Shown one piece after another: positions 1-7,974 of a stretch of DNA of 64,000 nt. The DNA is from an uncultured Eubacteriales bacterium (GTDB lineage Bacteria; Bacillota; Clostridia; Christensenellales; Aristaeellaceae), in NCBI GenBank assembly GCA_902781095.1, contig CACZHW010000011.1, positions 1 to 64,000 on the forward strand, given 5' to 3'. Both the position numbers and the translations under genes were made by a program. Every line of letters begins with the position of its first letter. Within the stretch, counting starts at the first letter, position 1. The notes beneath the pieces are model-generated. The model saw only the letters and a program-made list of their open reading frames with translations, did not search any database and was not told where the DNA came from.

Positions 1-50
1 TATTCGACAACCCTTGCCTCTTTTCCTTTTGGTTTCTTTTGGCTTTTGCA

Positions 51-80
51 AAAAATCTCACATCCTTGTTGGATGTGAGA
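51..80 (-). terminator. Intrinsic terminator of suhB
   Basis: A perfect 10-bp inverted repeat (56-65 with 71-80, loop TTGTT) is followed on the minus strand by a run of T (complement of the A run at 50-55). It lies about 60 bases past the suhB stop and should end that transcript. Confidence 0.85.
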
Positions 81-96
81 CTTTGTTGATGGTCTG

Positions 97-120
97 AGGG
101 GCTGCCTTGCGGCAGCCCCT
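97..120. terminator. GC-rich stem-loop after suhB
   Basis: Ten perfect base pairs (97-106 with 111-120) close a TTGC loop. There is no good T tail in the minus direction. It sits between the suhB stop and the stronger terminator at 51-80, so it is probably an mRNA 3'-end stabiliser or a weak first terminator. Confidence 0.5.
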
Positions 121-138
121 CCTCTTTCGGTTCTGTTT

Positions 139-924
139 TTATTCCGGCAGGTAGTTTTCCTTCGCCACGCCCCTGGAGGCGCACAGCACGGAGGACGGCC
201 CGTCATAGCGGAGCGGCCTGCCCGAAAGGTCCGTCAGCACGCAGCCGGCTTCCTCGGCGATGAGCGCCGCTGCAGCGAAGTCCCACAGGCCGAGGCGCAT
301 TTCAAAGAACAGGCCGGCCGTGCCCATCGCCACGCTGCACAGGTCCCAGGCGGCGGTTCCGCTCCTGCGCAGGTCGGCGCCCCGCCGCAGGTACTGCGCG
401 CACAGCGCGAAGGTCTCCTCCGCCTTTTCCGGGTTGTACGGCGCGGTGCCGAACATGATGAGGCTCTTTGCGAGCGGCTCGGCGGAGCTCGTAATCGGCT
501 TGCCGTTCAGCCGGGCGCCCCCGCCGCGCACGGCGGAGAAGAGCATGTCGTCATAGGGATTGTAGACGACACCCATGTACGGCTTGTCGTCGAGCAGCAG
601 ACCGATGCTGGTGACGCTCGGCCGGTATCCCTTGATGAAGTTCGTCGTCCCGTCGATGGGATCGACACAGAAGGCGAAGCCCCGGCGGTCCTCCTCCGTA
701 AAGGCGTCCGCGCCCTCCTCCTCGCCGATGAAGCGCGCCTGCGGCAGCAGCTGCGCCAGTTTGTCAAAGAGGTACTCCTGCACGCGGCGGTCGTAATCGG
801 TCACGAAATTCGCGTGCCCCTCCTTGTCGTGGACGGCATGCTCGATATCCTCCGCCTCCAGCATGATGCGGCCCGCCTCCCTGGCGGCCTGTTCGATCCC
901 GGAGAGCAGCTTTGCTGTATCCAT
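139..924 (-). CDS. suhB: Inositol-1-monophosphatase family protein (SuhB-like)
   Basis: This is a 261-residue Mg2+-dependent sugar or inositol phosphatase. The family signature is plain: the metal-binding GEEE near residues 67-70, DPIDGTTNF at 88-96, and WDFAAAALIAEEAG in the C-terminal half. The ATG at 924 is chosen because a GGGGGAAGAG ribosome site lies just upstream; an earlier in-frame ATG at 969 would add 15 residues unlike the family. The substrate in vivo could be inositol phosphate, fructose bisphosphate or PAP. It ends with the terminator at 51-80 and stands alone rather than in an operon. Confidence 0.9.
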   Translation of the reverse strand: MDTAKLLSGIEQAAREAGRIMLEAEDIEHAVHDKEGHANFVTDYDRRVQEYLFDKLAQLLPQARFIGEEEGADAFTEEDRRGFAFCVDPIDGTTNFIKGYRPSVTSIGLLLDDKPYMGVVYNPYDDMLFSAVRGGGARLNGKPITSSAEPLAKSLIMFGTAPYNPEKAEETFALCAQYLRRGADLRRSGTAAWDLCSVAMGTAGLFFEMRLGLWDFAAAALIAEEAGCVLTDLSGRPLRYDGPSSVLCASRGVAKENYLPE

Positions 925-982
925 CTTCTCTTCCCCCTTCAAAATCTTTCGCGGCGCAGTATACCACACTGCGCCGCGTTTG

Positions 983-1978
983 TCACTCTCTCTCGTCCGT
1001 CACATACACCGTAAGCCCGATGGGGAGGTTCTCCTCCTCCAGCGGTTCCAGCACCGCCGTAAGCTTCTCGCTGCCCACGTCCTTCAGCACGCGCGTGACG
1101 CGGCAGGCATGCAGCGTGTGGGGATCGTCCGCACGCCAGTAGGAGAGCTCCGTGCCCTCGCGCAGCGCCGCGGCATCCGCTGTTCCGGCTTCAACCGAAA
1201 GCTGCATCTGCGTGGCCACGCGCGCCAGGATGTCGTTTTCTTTCGCGCTCCCGCCCGCCTGCACCAGCACCTCGGTCACCCAGCCTTCGGCGCCGCAGCG
1301 CGCCGTCAGCTCGTCCGAACTGGCCAGGGTGAAGAGCAGCTGCCCGCGCTCGACCTCTTCCCCTTCGGTCACGCGCAGGGACAGGATCACGCCCGTTGCG
1401 CGGATGCCCGTCTCTTCCGACTCCAGAACCGTACCCGTACCCAGCCGGTCCCCGTCCTTAAAGCTGCCCTCGCGGTAGACAAAGACGGATTCGCCGATGA
1501 ACAGCTCCCCGCCCAGAATCTCCACGTGAAAATCCAGCCCGTCGACGGTCGTCACCCGGCCCACCGCCCGGTGCGATCCGTCCGCGCTGCAGCGGATCCA
1601 GACGCGCTGCCCGCCGGAGACCCTCGTGTTCTCCACGGTCTTATAGGCGTCCTTGACGCTGCAGTAGACGTCGTAGGGGGAGACCGGCTCCACGGTCAGC
1701 ACCGTCTGCCCGGCCGCCTCCTCCCCTTCCAGGACGCGGATGCCGTTCACCCGTCCGTCAAAGGGGGCAAAGACGCGGCTCTCGCGAATCACCGCCGCCT
1801 CCGTATCCGCCGTAACCCACTCGCCCGGCCGCAGCGGCACGCGTTCCAGTATGCCGTCTGCCGTCGCCCTTACCTCGGCGGTCCGGGCAGCCTCCACGCT
1901 CCCCTGCCACACACTGCCGAGGGCCGCGGCCGGCAGAAGGCAGAGCGCCGCGGCCAGAAGGCGTAGGATCTTCTTCAT
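983..1978 (-). CDS. HlyD-like secreted adaptor protein (second of the operon)
   Basis: The protein has 331 residues and an N-terminal signal peptide (hydrophobic stretch about 4-20) followed by a barrel-sandwich layout typical of efflux adaptor (membrane-fusion) proteins. A first lipoyl-like half (TADGILERVPLRPGEWV) and a second (APFDGRVNGIRVLEGEEA) come early, and further hammerhead-like GWVTEVLVQAGGSAKENDIL repeats come later. No membrane anchor is seen beyond the signal peptide. Its start overlaps the stop of the preceding lipoprotein gene by 4 bases (ATGA). No ABC or RND transporter gene adjoins, so its partner is unknown. Confidence 0.6.
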   Translation of the reverse strand: MKKILRLLAAALCLLPAAALGSVWQGSVEAARTAEVRATADGILERVPLRPGEWVTADTEAAVIRESRVFAPFDGRVNGIRVLEGEEAAGQTVLTVEPVSPYDVYCSVKDAYKTVENTRVSGGQRVWIRCSADGSHRAVGRVTTVDGLDFHVEILGGELFIGESVFVYREGSFKDGDRLGTGTVLESEETGIRATGVILSLRVTEGEEVERGQLLFTLASSDELTARCGAEGWVTEVLVQAGGSAKENDILARVATQMQLSVEAGTADAAALREGTELSYWRADDPHTLHACRVTRVLKDVGSEKLTAVLEPLEEENLPIGLTVYVTDERE

Positions 1979-3288
1979 TCGCCCGCCTCCTTTGCCGTAC
2001 GCGGAATCAGCTCTGTACCCGCAAGATCAAAGGCTCTGCCGTCCGCTTCCACGGTCCACCCGTCCCCTTCCGGGTCCGGACAGAGCGTAAAGTCCTTCGA
2101 AACCAGCCCCGCCGCGCGCAGCAGGCCGTACTGCCGGCCGGAAGGCTCCAGATCCGTCTCCAGCTGCCGGATGCTCCCGTCCGGCAGGGAAAGCCGCAGG
2201 GTGTTAATGCCGCTGTCGCGCAGCGTATGCAGTGCCTTCAGGGAGATGCGCCAGGTCGTCCCGTCCGCGCGCAGCGTCAGGGCATCGCCGGCCACAGAAG
2301 CCGCAACCGGCGCGCCGCCGCAGCTCACTTCCAGCGTCTCGCCGCCCAGGCGCAGCTGCGTTCCCGGCGTCTCCTCCGTCGTGAGGGCCACCGTGCCGTA
2401 GAGCGTCATATCCTTCGAACCCGCCGCGTGCTGGCGCGTGATCGCTTTGCCCGGCGTGATGTTCAGGTCCTCTTTCAGGTTGTAATCGTACTTCGCCCAC
2501 GGATTGCGGATGACAAGGTGCAGCACATACGGGTCGCTGTCCCCTTCGCCGCGCCCGTAGCACCACACCTTCACGGTGTAACTGCCGACCGGCAGGTCCT
2601 TCTTGTCGATTTCCCAGTGGGCCTTGGCGGTGTAGGTGTCCAGCACGACGGAAGAGGCGAAGTCCTTCTGCGCATCCACGCCGTCGTCCGTGATGCGGAT
2701 GCGGTAGCGGCTGCTGGTCACCTGCATCCCTTCCCAGTCGACCTGCGGCGTCCACTTGAAGGTGTGCACCCCGTACCGGCTGTAAGCGGCCGAGGCCGTC
2801 CTTTGCCCCGCCGCCAGCCACAGGGACACGCTGTCCGTAAAATGCACCCTTATCTCATCAGCGGCAATCACGCTGCCGTCCGCACCGTAGCCCGTTCTTT
2901 CATACAGATAGAGTCCGGTGACCAGTTCCGTACGCCAGTAGTAATCTTTCTTTGCTGCCTTTCCGTCTTTATCATAGGTAACGACCGGCTCGACGGTCGC
3001 GTGGTCCACCACCCGCCCGGAGGCGTCGGTCAGCCGGACCCGGTAATAGGATGCGTCGATGTCGGACCACCTGTCCGACCAGCCGGAGCTGCTTGAATAG
3101 GCGTACCCCTCGCTTTTCGATACCGTAACCGTCTGTGCCGCGGCCTCCTGTGCCTCATCGGCCGTGCCAGTTCTGGCCAGAAGCTGAACGGCGTCGGAAA
3201 CCGTCACGCCCTCGCCCGTACAGCCTGCGGGAATCAGCAGCAGCGCCAGCAAAAACAATCCCGCCGCCCGGCGCCCTTTCAGGCCCAT
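1975..3288 (-). CDS. Lipoprotein of unknown function between two adaptor genes
   Basis: I do not recognise the family. The 437-residue protein begins with a lipoprotein signal: positive MGLKGRR, a hydrophobic core, then the lipobox IPAGC. The mature part looks rich in beta strands, with Tyr/Trp/Ser-rich segments (SYYRVRLTD, SSRYRIRITDDG, GSYTVKVWCYG) reminiscent of fibronectin-like sandwiches; that is inference. The ATG at 3288 is preceded by AAGGAGGTGA at good spacing; the ATG 39 bases further upstream has no such site. The gene sits 42 bases after one adaptor gene and overlaps the next by ATGA, so the three probably act together at the cell surface. Confidence 0.7.
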   Translation of the reverse strand: MGLKGRRAAGLFLLALLLIPAGCTGEGVTVSDAVQLLARTGTADEAQEAAAQTVTVSKSEGYAYSSSSGWSDRWSDIDASYYRVRLTDASGRVVDHATVEPVVTYDKDGKAAKKDYYWRTELVTGLYLYERTGYGADGSVIAADEIRVHFTDSVSLWLAAGQRTASAAYSRYGVHTFKWTPQVDWEGMQVTSSRYRIRITDDGVDAQKDFASSVVLDTYTAKAHWEIDKKDLPVGSYTVKVWCYGRGEGDSDPYVLHLVIRNPWAKYDYNLKEDLNITPGKAITRQHAAGSKDMTLYGTVALTTEETPGTQLRLGGETLEVSCGGAPVAASVAGDALTLRADGTTWRISLKALHTLRDSGINTLRLSLPDGSIRQLETDLEPSGRQYGLLRAAGLVSKDFTLCPDPEGDGWTVEADGRAFDLAGTELIPRTAKEAGE

Positions 3289-3330
3289 CGCCGTCACCTC
3301 CTTTGCGCCTTTGTCCTGTTTACGCAACGC

Positions 3331-4443
3331 TTACTCCGCGGTCTCCACCAGCACGGTGCTGCCGTAGCGCACCGCGTCGTCCGGCGTAAAGTCGATGATC
3401 GCCGTAAAGGTCACCCCGGCGCCGGTATCCTCGGACGCCACGCCGGATATCATGCGCACGGTCCCCTCGTAGCGGCGCGTTTCGTCGGTGGAAAGCTCGA
3501 TCTGGACCCTGTCGCCCTCGTGCAGATCCCGCAGGTTCTCCTCCGGGATTTCTGCCGTCACGCACATGGACTCACTCGTGTACAGCAACGCCGCCACGGC
3601 GTTCTTGGCGAGCGTCGTGCCCTGGCCGTACGGCAGGGAGGCGACGGTCCCGTCACAGGGGGCCGTGATGTCCGCGCCGCTCATGTAAAGGCCGTCGAAC
3701 TCGCCCGTCAGCGTCTCCATCAGCAGCTCGCCGCGCTTCACCTTCTGCCCGTCCTGCACCGCGATGGACACGATGCTCTGCTTCGACGCCGTATTCTGCG
3801 TGCCGTTTGTAGACGAATTGCTGCTGACGACCGGCGCCGTAACCGCCAGCGGTGCGGTGCGCGTCACCTCGCCGTAGCCCAGCTTCAGCGTCCTGGTATA
3901 GTCCGCGTCCCGGAAGACGTAAGCCTTCTCCCCGGTGATGAATTCTCCCTGTGTGATTTCCGCCGTGAATTTCGTGCCGGAGACGGCCGTCACGCGGCCC
4001 ACGCCCGTCCGTTTCTGGTTGCCGGAGGCGCGCAGATAGACCGTCTCGCCCACGTGGATCGTCTTGGTCTCGGTGGAGCTGTAGGCGTACTCGGTGGAAG
4101 CGGAGATCGTGTACAGCGAATCCGTCTCGATGTACATCACCGCGCCGTAGCGGTCCTCCACCGCGTCCGCCGCGTCCCCCGGCTCCCCGAAGATGCCGCG
4201 GATCGTGCCGTCCGCCTCCGCGTAGACCTTGTTCGTCTGCAGCGAGAGCAGCGCTTCCCCCTCGGAGACCGCCTGTCCCACCTTGACCCGCACATCCGAA
4301 ACCATGCCGCCGATCGGGGCGTAGACCTGCTGCTGCGTATCCGCCGTAACCCTTCCCTCCACGGAGACGGCGTCCGCCGCAGCGCCCGCCGCCAGGGCCA
4401 TCCCCAGCACCGCCGGAAGGACCGTTTTCATCAAAGCCTTCAT
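3331..4443 (-). CDS. HlyD-like secreted adaptor protein (first of the operon)
   Basis: This 370-residue protein has a cleavable signal peptide (MKALMKTVLPAVLGMALAAG, cut near AAADA) and a mature part opening with YAPIGGMVSDVRVKVGQAVSEG, the classical lipoyl/barrel-sandwich repeat of membrane-fusion proteins. A second copy (GLYMSGADITAPCDGTVASL) comes near the C-terminal third, followed by a beta-barrel region. It resembles the downstream adaptor at 983-1978 in plan. The start at 4443 follows AAGGAGAGGGAG; the longer upstream frame is not coding-like. A TACAAT at 4499-4504 (minus strand) may be its -10 box but has no convincing -35. It heads a three-gene operon. Confidence 0.65.
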   Translation of the reverse strand: MKALMKTVLPAVLGMALAAGAAADAVSVEGRVTADTQQQVYAPIGGMVSDVRVKVGQAVSEGEALLSLQTNKVYAEADGTIRGIFGEPGDAADAVEDRYGAVMYIETDSLYTISASTEYAYSSTETKTIHVGETVYLRASGNQKRTGVGRVTAVSGTKFTAEITQGEFITGEKAYVFRDADYTRTLKLGYGEVTRTAPLAVTAPVVSSNSSTNGTQNTASKQSIVSIAVQDGQKVKRGELLMETLTGEFDGLYMSGADITAPCDGTVASLPYGQGTTLAKNAVAALLYTSESMCVTAEIPEENLRDLHEGDRVQIELSTDETRRYEGTVRMISGVASEDTGAGVTFTAIIDFTPDDAVRYGSTVLVETAE

Positions 4444-4549
4444 TCTTCTCCCTCTCCTTGGCGCAGCCGCAGCGCGCCTCTTCTTTTTACAGGTGCCCAT
4501 TGTAGGCCGGACAGCTAAAATGCACTTTAAACCGCCTGACGGCAGCATC

Positions 4550-4574
4550 AAAAAAAGCCCCCGCATGCGGGGGC
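4550..4574 (-). terminator. Intrinsic terminator of ilvE
   Basis: An 18-base perfect palindrome (4557-4574, GCCCCCGC arms) is followed on the minus strand by TTTTTT (complement of 4551-4556). It starts 12 bases past the ilvE stop codon. Confidence 0.9.
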
Positions 4575-4586
4575 CGGAAAAACCGG

Positions 4587-5612
4587 TTACAGAATCCTGC
4601 GGATCCATCCTTCGGGAGCCTCGACCGTACCCATCTGGATGCCGGTCAGCGTATCGTAGAGCTTCTTCGTCACGGGGCCCATCTGCTCCATGCCGGCCGG
4701 GAAGGTGATGACCTCCTCGCCGTTCACCACGCGCCCCACCGGGCTGATGACCGCCGCGGTGCCGCACAGGCCCGCTTCCGCAAAATCGTGCAGCTCGGAA
4801 AGCGCCACCTTGCGGTGCTCCACCTTCATGCCCAGCAGGTGCTCGGCCACGTAGACGATGGAGCGGCGGGTGATGGACGGCAGGATGGAGTCGGATTTGG
4901 GCGTCACCAGCGTGCCGTCCTTGGTGATGAAGATGAAGTTGGCGCCGCCCGTCTCCTCGATGTACGTGCGCGTGCCGGGATCCAGGAACAGGTTCTCGTC
5001 GAAGCCGGCCGCATGGGCGGTGACGTTGGCGTGCAGGCTCATCGCGTAGTTGAGGCCCGCCTTGATGTGGCCCGTGCCGCGCGGCGCCGCGCGGTCAAAG
5101 TCGCTCACGCAGATGGTGATGGGCTTGGCGCCGCCTTTGAAATACGGGCCGACGGGGGTCACGAGGATGCGGAACTGGTACTCGGTCGCGGGCTTGACGC
5201 CGATGACGATGCCCGTGGCGAACATGTACGGCCGGATGTAGAGCGTGGCGCCGCTGCCGTAGGGCGGAACCCAGGCTGCGTTCGCGCGGACCACCTCGTC
5301 CACGGCCGCGAGGAAGCGCTCCTTCGGGAAGGGCGGCATCTCCATGCGCCTGGCGCTGTCCATCATGCGCTCCGCGTTGAGGTCAGGACGGAAGGTGACG
5401 ATGCTGCCGTCCTTCGTCGTATAAGCCTTGAGGCCTTCAAAAATCTCCTGGCAGTAATGCAGGATGCCCGCGCACTCGCTGATGTGCACCGTCGGATCGT
5501 CGATGAGGCCGCCCTCATCCCACGCGCCGTTTTTCCAGTTGGAGACGTAGCGTTTGTCCGTCGGCACGTAGCCGAAGCCCAGGCTGCCCCAGTCGAGATT
5601 CTTCTTTTCCAT
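4587..5612 (-). CDS. ilvE: Branched-chain-amino-acid aminotransferase
   Basis: The 341-residue PLP enzyme catalyses the last step of Leu, Ile and Val synthesis and the first step of their breakdown, exchanging the amino group with glutamate. The PLP lysine is K184 in GHIKAGLNYAMS. The fold-type IV motif EETGGANFIFI lies near 219-229, and GAGILHYCQEIFEGLKAY-type N-terminal sequence near 48-64. Length and motifs match the roughly 340-residue bacterial/eukaryotic BCAT subgroup. It has its own promoter (TTGAAT-17-TATAAT at 5675-5647) and terminator, so it is a single-gene unit, although read-through from the gene upstream at 5680-6081 is possible. Confidence 0.95.
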   Translation of the reverse strand: MEKKNLDWGSLGFGYVPTDKRYVSNWKNGAWDEGGLIDDPTVHISECAGILHYCQEIFEGLKAYTTKDGSIVTFRPDLNAERMMDSARRMEMPPFPKERFLAAVDEVVRANAAWVPPYGSGATLYIRPYMFATGIVIGVKPATEYQFRILVTPVGPYFKGGAKPITICVSDFDRAAPRGTGHIKAGLNYAMSLHANVTAHAAGFDENLFLDPGTRTYIEETGGANFIFITKDGTLVTPKSDSILPSITRRSIVYVAEHLLGMKVEHRKVALSELHDFAEAGLCGTAAVISPVGRVVNGEEVITFPAGMEQMGPVTKKLYDTLTGIQMGTVEAPEGWIRRIL

Positions 5613-5646
5613 AACCTGTCACCCCGTTTTTGTTTGATTTGCGCCC

Positions 5647-5675
5647 ATTATAGTCCTATCCGCCGATGAATTCAA
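5647..5675 (-). promoter_or_regulatory. Sigma-A promoter of ilvE
   Basis: On the minus strand TTGAAT (5675-5670) and TATAAT (5652-5647) are 17 bases apart. The transcript would start near 5640, giving a leader of under 30 bases with no room for a riboswitch or leader peptide. Confidence 0.75.
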
Positions 5676-5679
5676 GCAG

Positions 5680-6081
5680 TTATTGGACCGTAAACGTGAT
5701 GGTGTTGCTTTGAAAGAGCTCCAGCGGCGGGATCGCGGTCCGCTTGCCCACCGATACGCGGACGCTTTCCCCCGGGACGAAGGTCCCCTCGTCCACGCAC
5801 AGCAGGCACTCCCCGTAGCCGACGGTTTCGACATAACGCAGGGGCACGCGCCGTCCGTCGATTCTCAGCGTGTTGACCCGGTAGAGCGAGGCCCCGGAAA
5901 GCCGCAGCGTCTGCGTGCCGGCGGGGGCGCGCTCCGCGCCCTCCGGCAGGACTGCGGCCTCGTAGAGCTGCGGGCGTTCCGCCCCGTCCCACCGGGGCAC
6001 GCCGTAGGCAAGCACGAGGACGAGGGCGCCGAGCGCCAGCAGCAGCTGCCACACGCCCAGGCGCTTCAGCCGCGCGATCAT
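5680..6081 (-). CDS. Small membrane-anchored protein of unknown function
   Basis: I do not recognise this 133-residue protein. It has one N-terminal transmembrane or signal-anchor segment (about residues 11-26, WQLLLALGALVLVLAYG) and an outside part of about 100 residues with strand-like sequence ending in NTITFTVQ. The start overlaps the stop of the LtaS-like gene by ATGA, so it is translated after it and probably serves the same envelope process. No terminator separates it from ilvE. Confidence 0.7.
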   Translation of the reverse strand: MIARLKRLGVWQLLLALGALVLVLAYGVPRWDGAERPQLYEAAVLPEGAERAPAGTQTLRLSGASLYRVNTLRIDGRRVPLRYVETVGYGECLLCVDEGTFVPGESVRVSVGKRTAIPPLELFQSNTITFTVQ

Positions 6082-7874
6082 TTCACCGCCCCCTTCCAGT
6101 AGCCTTCGCCCTTCAGACGGTCGTAATGCAGCAGCAGGAGCTCGCGGTCCAGCGCGTCGTAGCGCGCCTCGTCCGCGAAAATCCGCCCCTCTTCCTCGAT
6201 CATCCGCTGCGATTCTACAAGGTCCGGGGTAAGCTCCGCGAGCCAGTTGAAGTACGCATCCGTCCGGAAGCCCAGCTTCTTAAGGACGAGGGCCCCCAGC
6301 CGGTAGGCCGCCACGGCCTCTTCCCCGACGCCAAGATCGGCGCCGTAATTGTTCCACAGCAGCAGCGGCGTCCGGTAGTAGGGGGCCGATTCGCTGCCCC
6401 TGCCGAACTCCAGGCCGAAATCGCCGATGCCGGGCGCGTGGTCGCCCCAGAGCACCACCACGCAGGGGCGTTCCCTGCGGGAGAGCGCCTCCAGCAGTTC
6501 CTCCACCGCCTCCACGTGTTCCAGCAGTGCGTTCAGATAGTTTTCAGCGGCGCGCTTCTGCATCCCTTCACGGTCCGTAACGAGGATGTCCCTGCGGTCG
6601 TACTCGTATTTGTAATCCCCGTGGTTCTGGTAGGTGATGACGAAGGCGAAGTACGGCCCGTCGGACGCATGCGCGTCGTAATCCTCCAGGAGCGCCCGCA
6701 GCAGCGGCCTGTCCTTCGGGTACGGCCCCACCTTTTCCGTGATGGCGGGCAGGCCCGTATCCGTAAAAATCAGCCTGTCGAAGCCGAAGCGCTTGTAATT
6801 GAAGTCCCGGCTGTAAAACCTGCTGCTGTTGGGGTGCATCACCGTCGCCGTATAGCCCGCGTCCTTCAGCACGGTCGCCAGCGTGGCCATGCCGTCCTCC
6901 GTCGTGCTGCGGTCGGAGAACAGCGCGCCCGGCGTGTCCTCGGCGCGGTATCCCGTCAGTACCTCGTATTCGGAGTAGAAGGTTCCCCCGCCCAGGTGCG
7001 GCGCGATGTAGTCCGCGCCCGCGTACCGCTCCTGCAGCGCCCGCAGCTGCGAGAGCGGGTCCGCCGTCATGTCCAGCACGCCCAGGCGGCAAAGATCGAA
7101 CAGGGACTCGCTCATGATGAAGAAGAGATCCGGCCGCACCGCGTCCTGCGGAATCGGCTCGGCTCCGCTGCCTTCCAGCACGGAGAGCACCGCCTCCTGC
7201 GAGTAGCCGTCCGGCCGCTTCAAAAGGTTCCTGGGGCGCGTCTCCCACAGGGCGCGCACCCATCCCGCCTCTTCGTAGAGCAGGTCGGTCTGCTGCGGGA
7301 TGTAGAGCGGCGCGTGCAACGCGCCCGCCGCGACCGCCAGGGCGAGGACGCCCGTCCCCGCCGCCGCTGCCAGGCGCTTCCCCCGGGGGAGCGCAAGCCG
7401 CCGCCTGTCCAGCAGCCGGGGCAGCAGGAAGCCCAGCAGCACGACGGCGATAAAGAGGTACAGATGCGGCGTCAGGCGGAAGTGGGGCATCACCAGCAGG
7501 GCCTCTTTCACCTGCCCAAAGTCCGTCAGCAGCAGCGGCTCGCCGCGCAGGTCCATCTTGTAGAGGTTGACGGCCGAGAGCACCAGCGCGGGCACGGTGA
7601 CGAGGCGGACGCCGCGCCGCGGCCGGCCGCAAAGGAAGATCAAAAAGAGCATCCAGGCGAAGAAAACCCCCGTCTCCGCCCAAAACAACAGCGGCCGGGC
7701 GTTGGCCCAGGCAATAACGGAGGTACGCGTCCTGCGGGCGACGACCTCCGTCAGGTAGGTGGTCATCAGGGCGGTCAGCAGCAGGACAAGGCTAAGGCAC
7801 ATCGTCCGGCAGACGCGCTCCGCACGAGTAAGCGGCTTTTCCTCTTCCTGTTTTCTGCGCTGAAACCAACTCAT
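6078..7874 (-). CDS. LtaS/MdoB-family phosphoglycerol transferase-like sulfatase
   Basis: The 598-residue enzyme has several N-terminal membrane helices (about 20-45 and then four more up to about 180) and an extracellular sulfatase-fold domain. The metal and catalytic residues of the LtaS family are visible: E256 in MSES, the nucleophile T298 in GGGTFYSEYE, and D478-H479 in WGDHAP. These fall within 1-3 positions of E255, T300, D475 and H476 of Staphylococcus aureus LtaS, which polymerises lipoteichoic acid from phosphatidylglycerol. Whether it makes LTA here or decorates another glycan cannot be told. The start at 7874 is chosen because the longer frame to 8237 runs antisense through the divergent gene and promoters. 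Confidence 0.85.
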   Translation of the reverse strand: MSWFQRRKQEEEKPLTRAERVCRTMCLSLVLLLTALMTTYLTEVVARRTRTSVIAWANARPLLFWAETGVFFAWMLFLIFLCGRPRRGVRLVTVPALVLSAVNLYKMDLRGEPLLLTDFGQVKEALLVMPHFRLTPHLYLFIAVVLLGFLLPRLLDRRRLALPRGKRLAAAAGTGVLALAVAAGALHAPLYIPQQTDLLYEEAGWVRALWETRPRNLLKRPDGYSQEAVLSVLEGSGAEPIPQDAVRPDLFFIMSESLFDLCRLGVLDMTADPLSQLRALQERYAGADYIAPHLGGGTFYSEYEVLTGYRAEDTPGALFSDRSTTEDGMATLATVLKDAGYTATVMHPNSSRFYSRDFNYKRFGFDRLIFTDTGLPAITEKVGPYPKDRPLLRALLEDYDAHASDGPYFAFVITYQNHGDYKYEYDRRDILVTDREGMQKRAAENYLNALLEHVEAVEELLEALSRRERPCVVVLWGDHAPGIGDFGLEFGRGSESAPYYRTPLLLWNNYGADLGVGEEAVAAYRLGALVLKKLGFRTDAYFNWLAELTPDLVESQRMIEEEGRIFADEARYDALDRELLLLHYDRLKGEGYWKGAVK

Positions 7875-7907
7875 CCCTCTGCCCCGTTTCTTTCGTGGAA
7901 TGCCGGT

Positions 7908-7936
7908 ATTATAGCATTTGCACGCCCGCGGTGCAA
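7908..7936 (-). promoter_or_regulatory. Sigma-A promoter of the LtaS-like operon
   Basis: On the minus strand TTGCAC (7936-7931) and TATAAT (7913-7908) are 17 bases apart. The -35 element is one arm of the palindrome at 7918-7936; the other arm is the -35 of the divergent promoter. Confidence 0.85.
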
Positions 7937-7947
7937 TGTGATAGAAT
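7918..7947 (+). promoter_or_regulatory. Divergent sigma-A promoter of the secreted peptidase-like gene
   Basis: TTGCAC (7918-7923) and TAGAAT (7942-7947) are 18 bases apart. The -35 lies in the inverted repeat TTGCAC-N7-GTGCAA shared with the opposite promoter, so RNA polymerase cannot sit on both at once. Confidence 0.75.
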
Positions 7948-7974
7948 AGGGCATCTTTCAACCGGAGGCCCGAC

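Noticed and set aside
260..1966. Long plus-strand frames opposite suhB and the adaptor genes
   Set aside because: They are antisense shadows in GC-rich DNA: Arg/Ala/His-rich, no ribosome site, no family features, and they cross good genes on the other strand.
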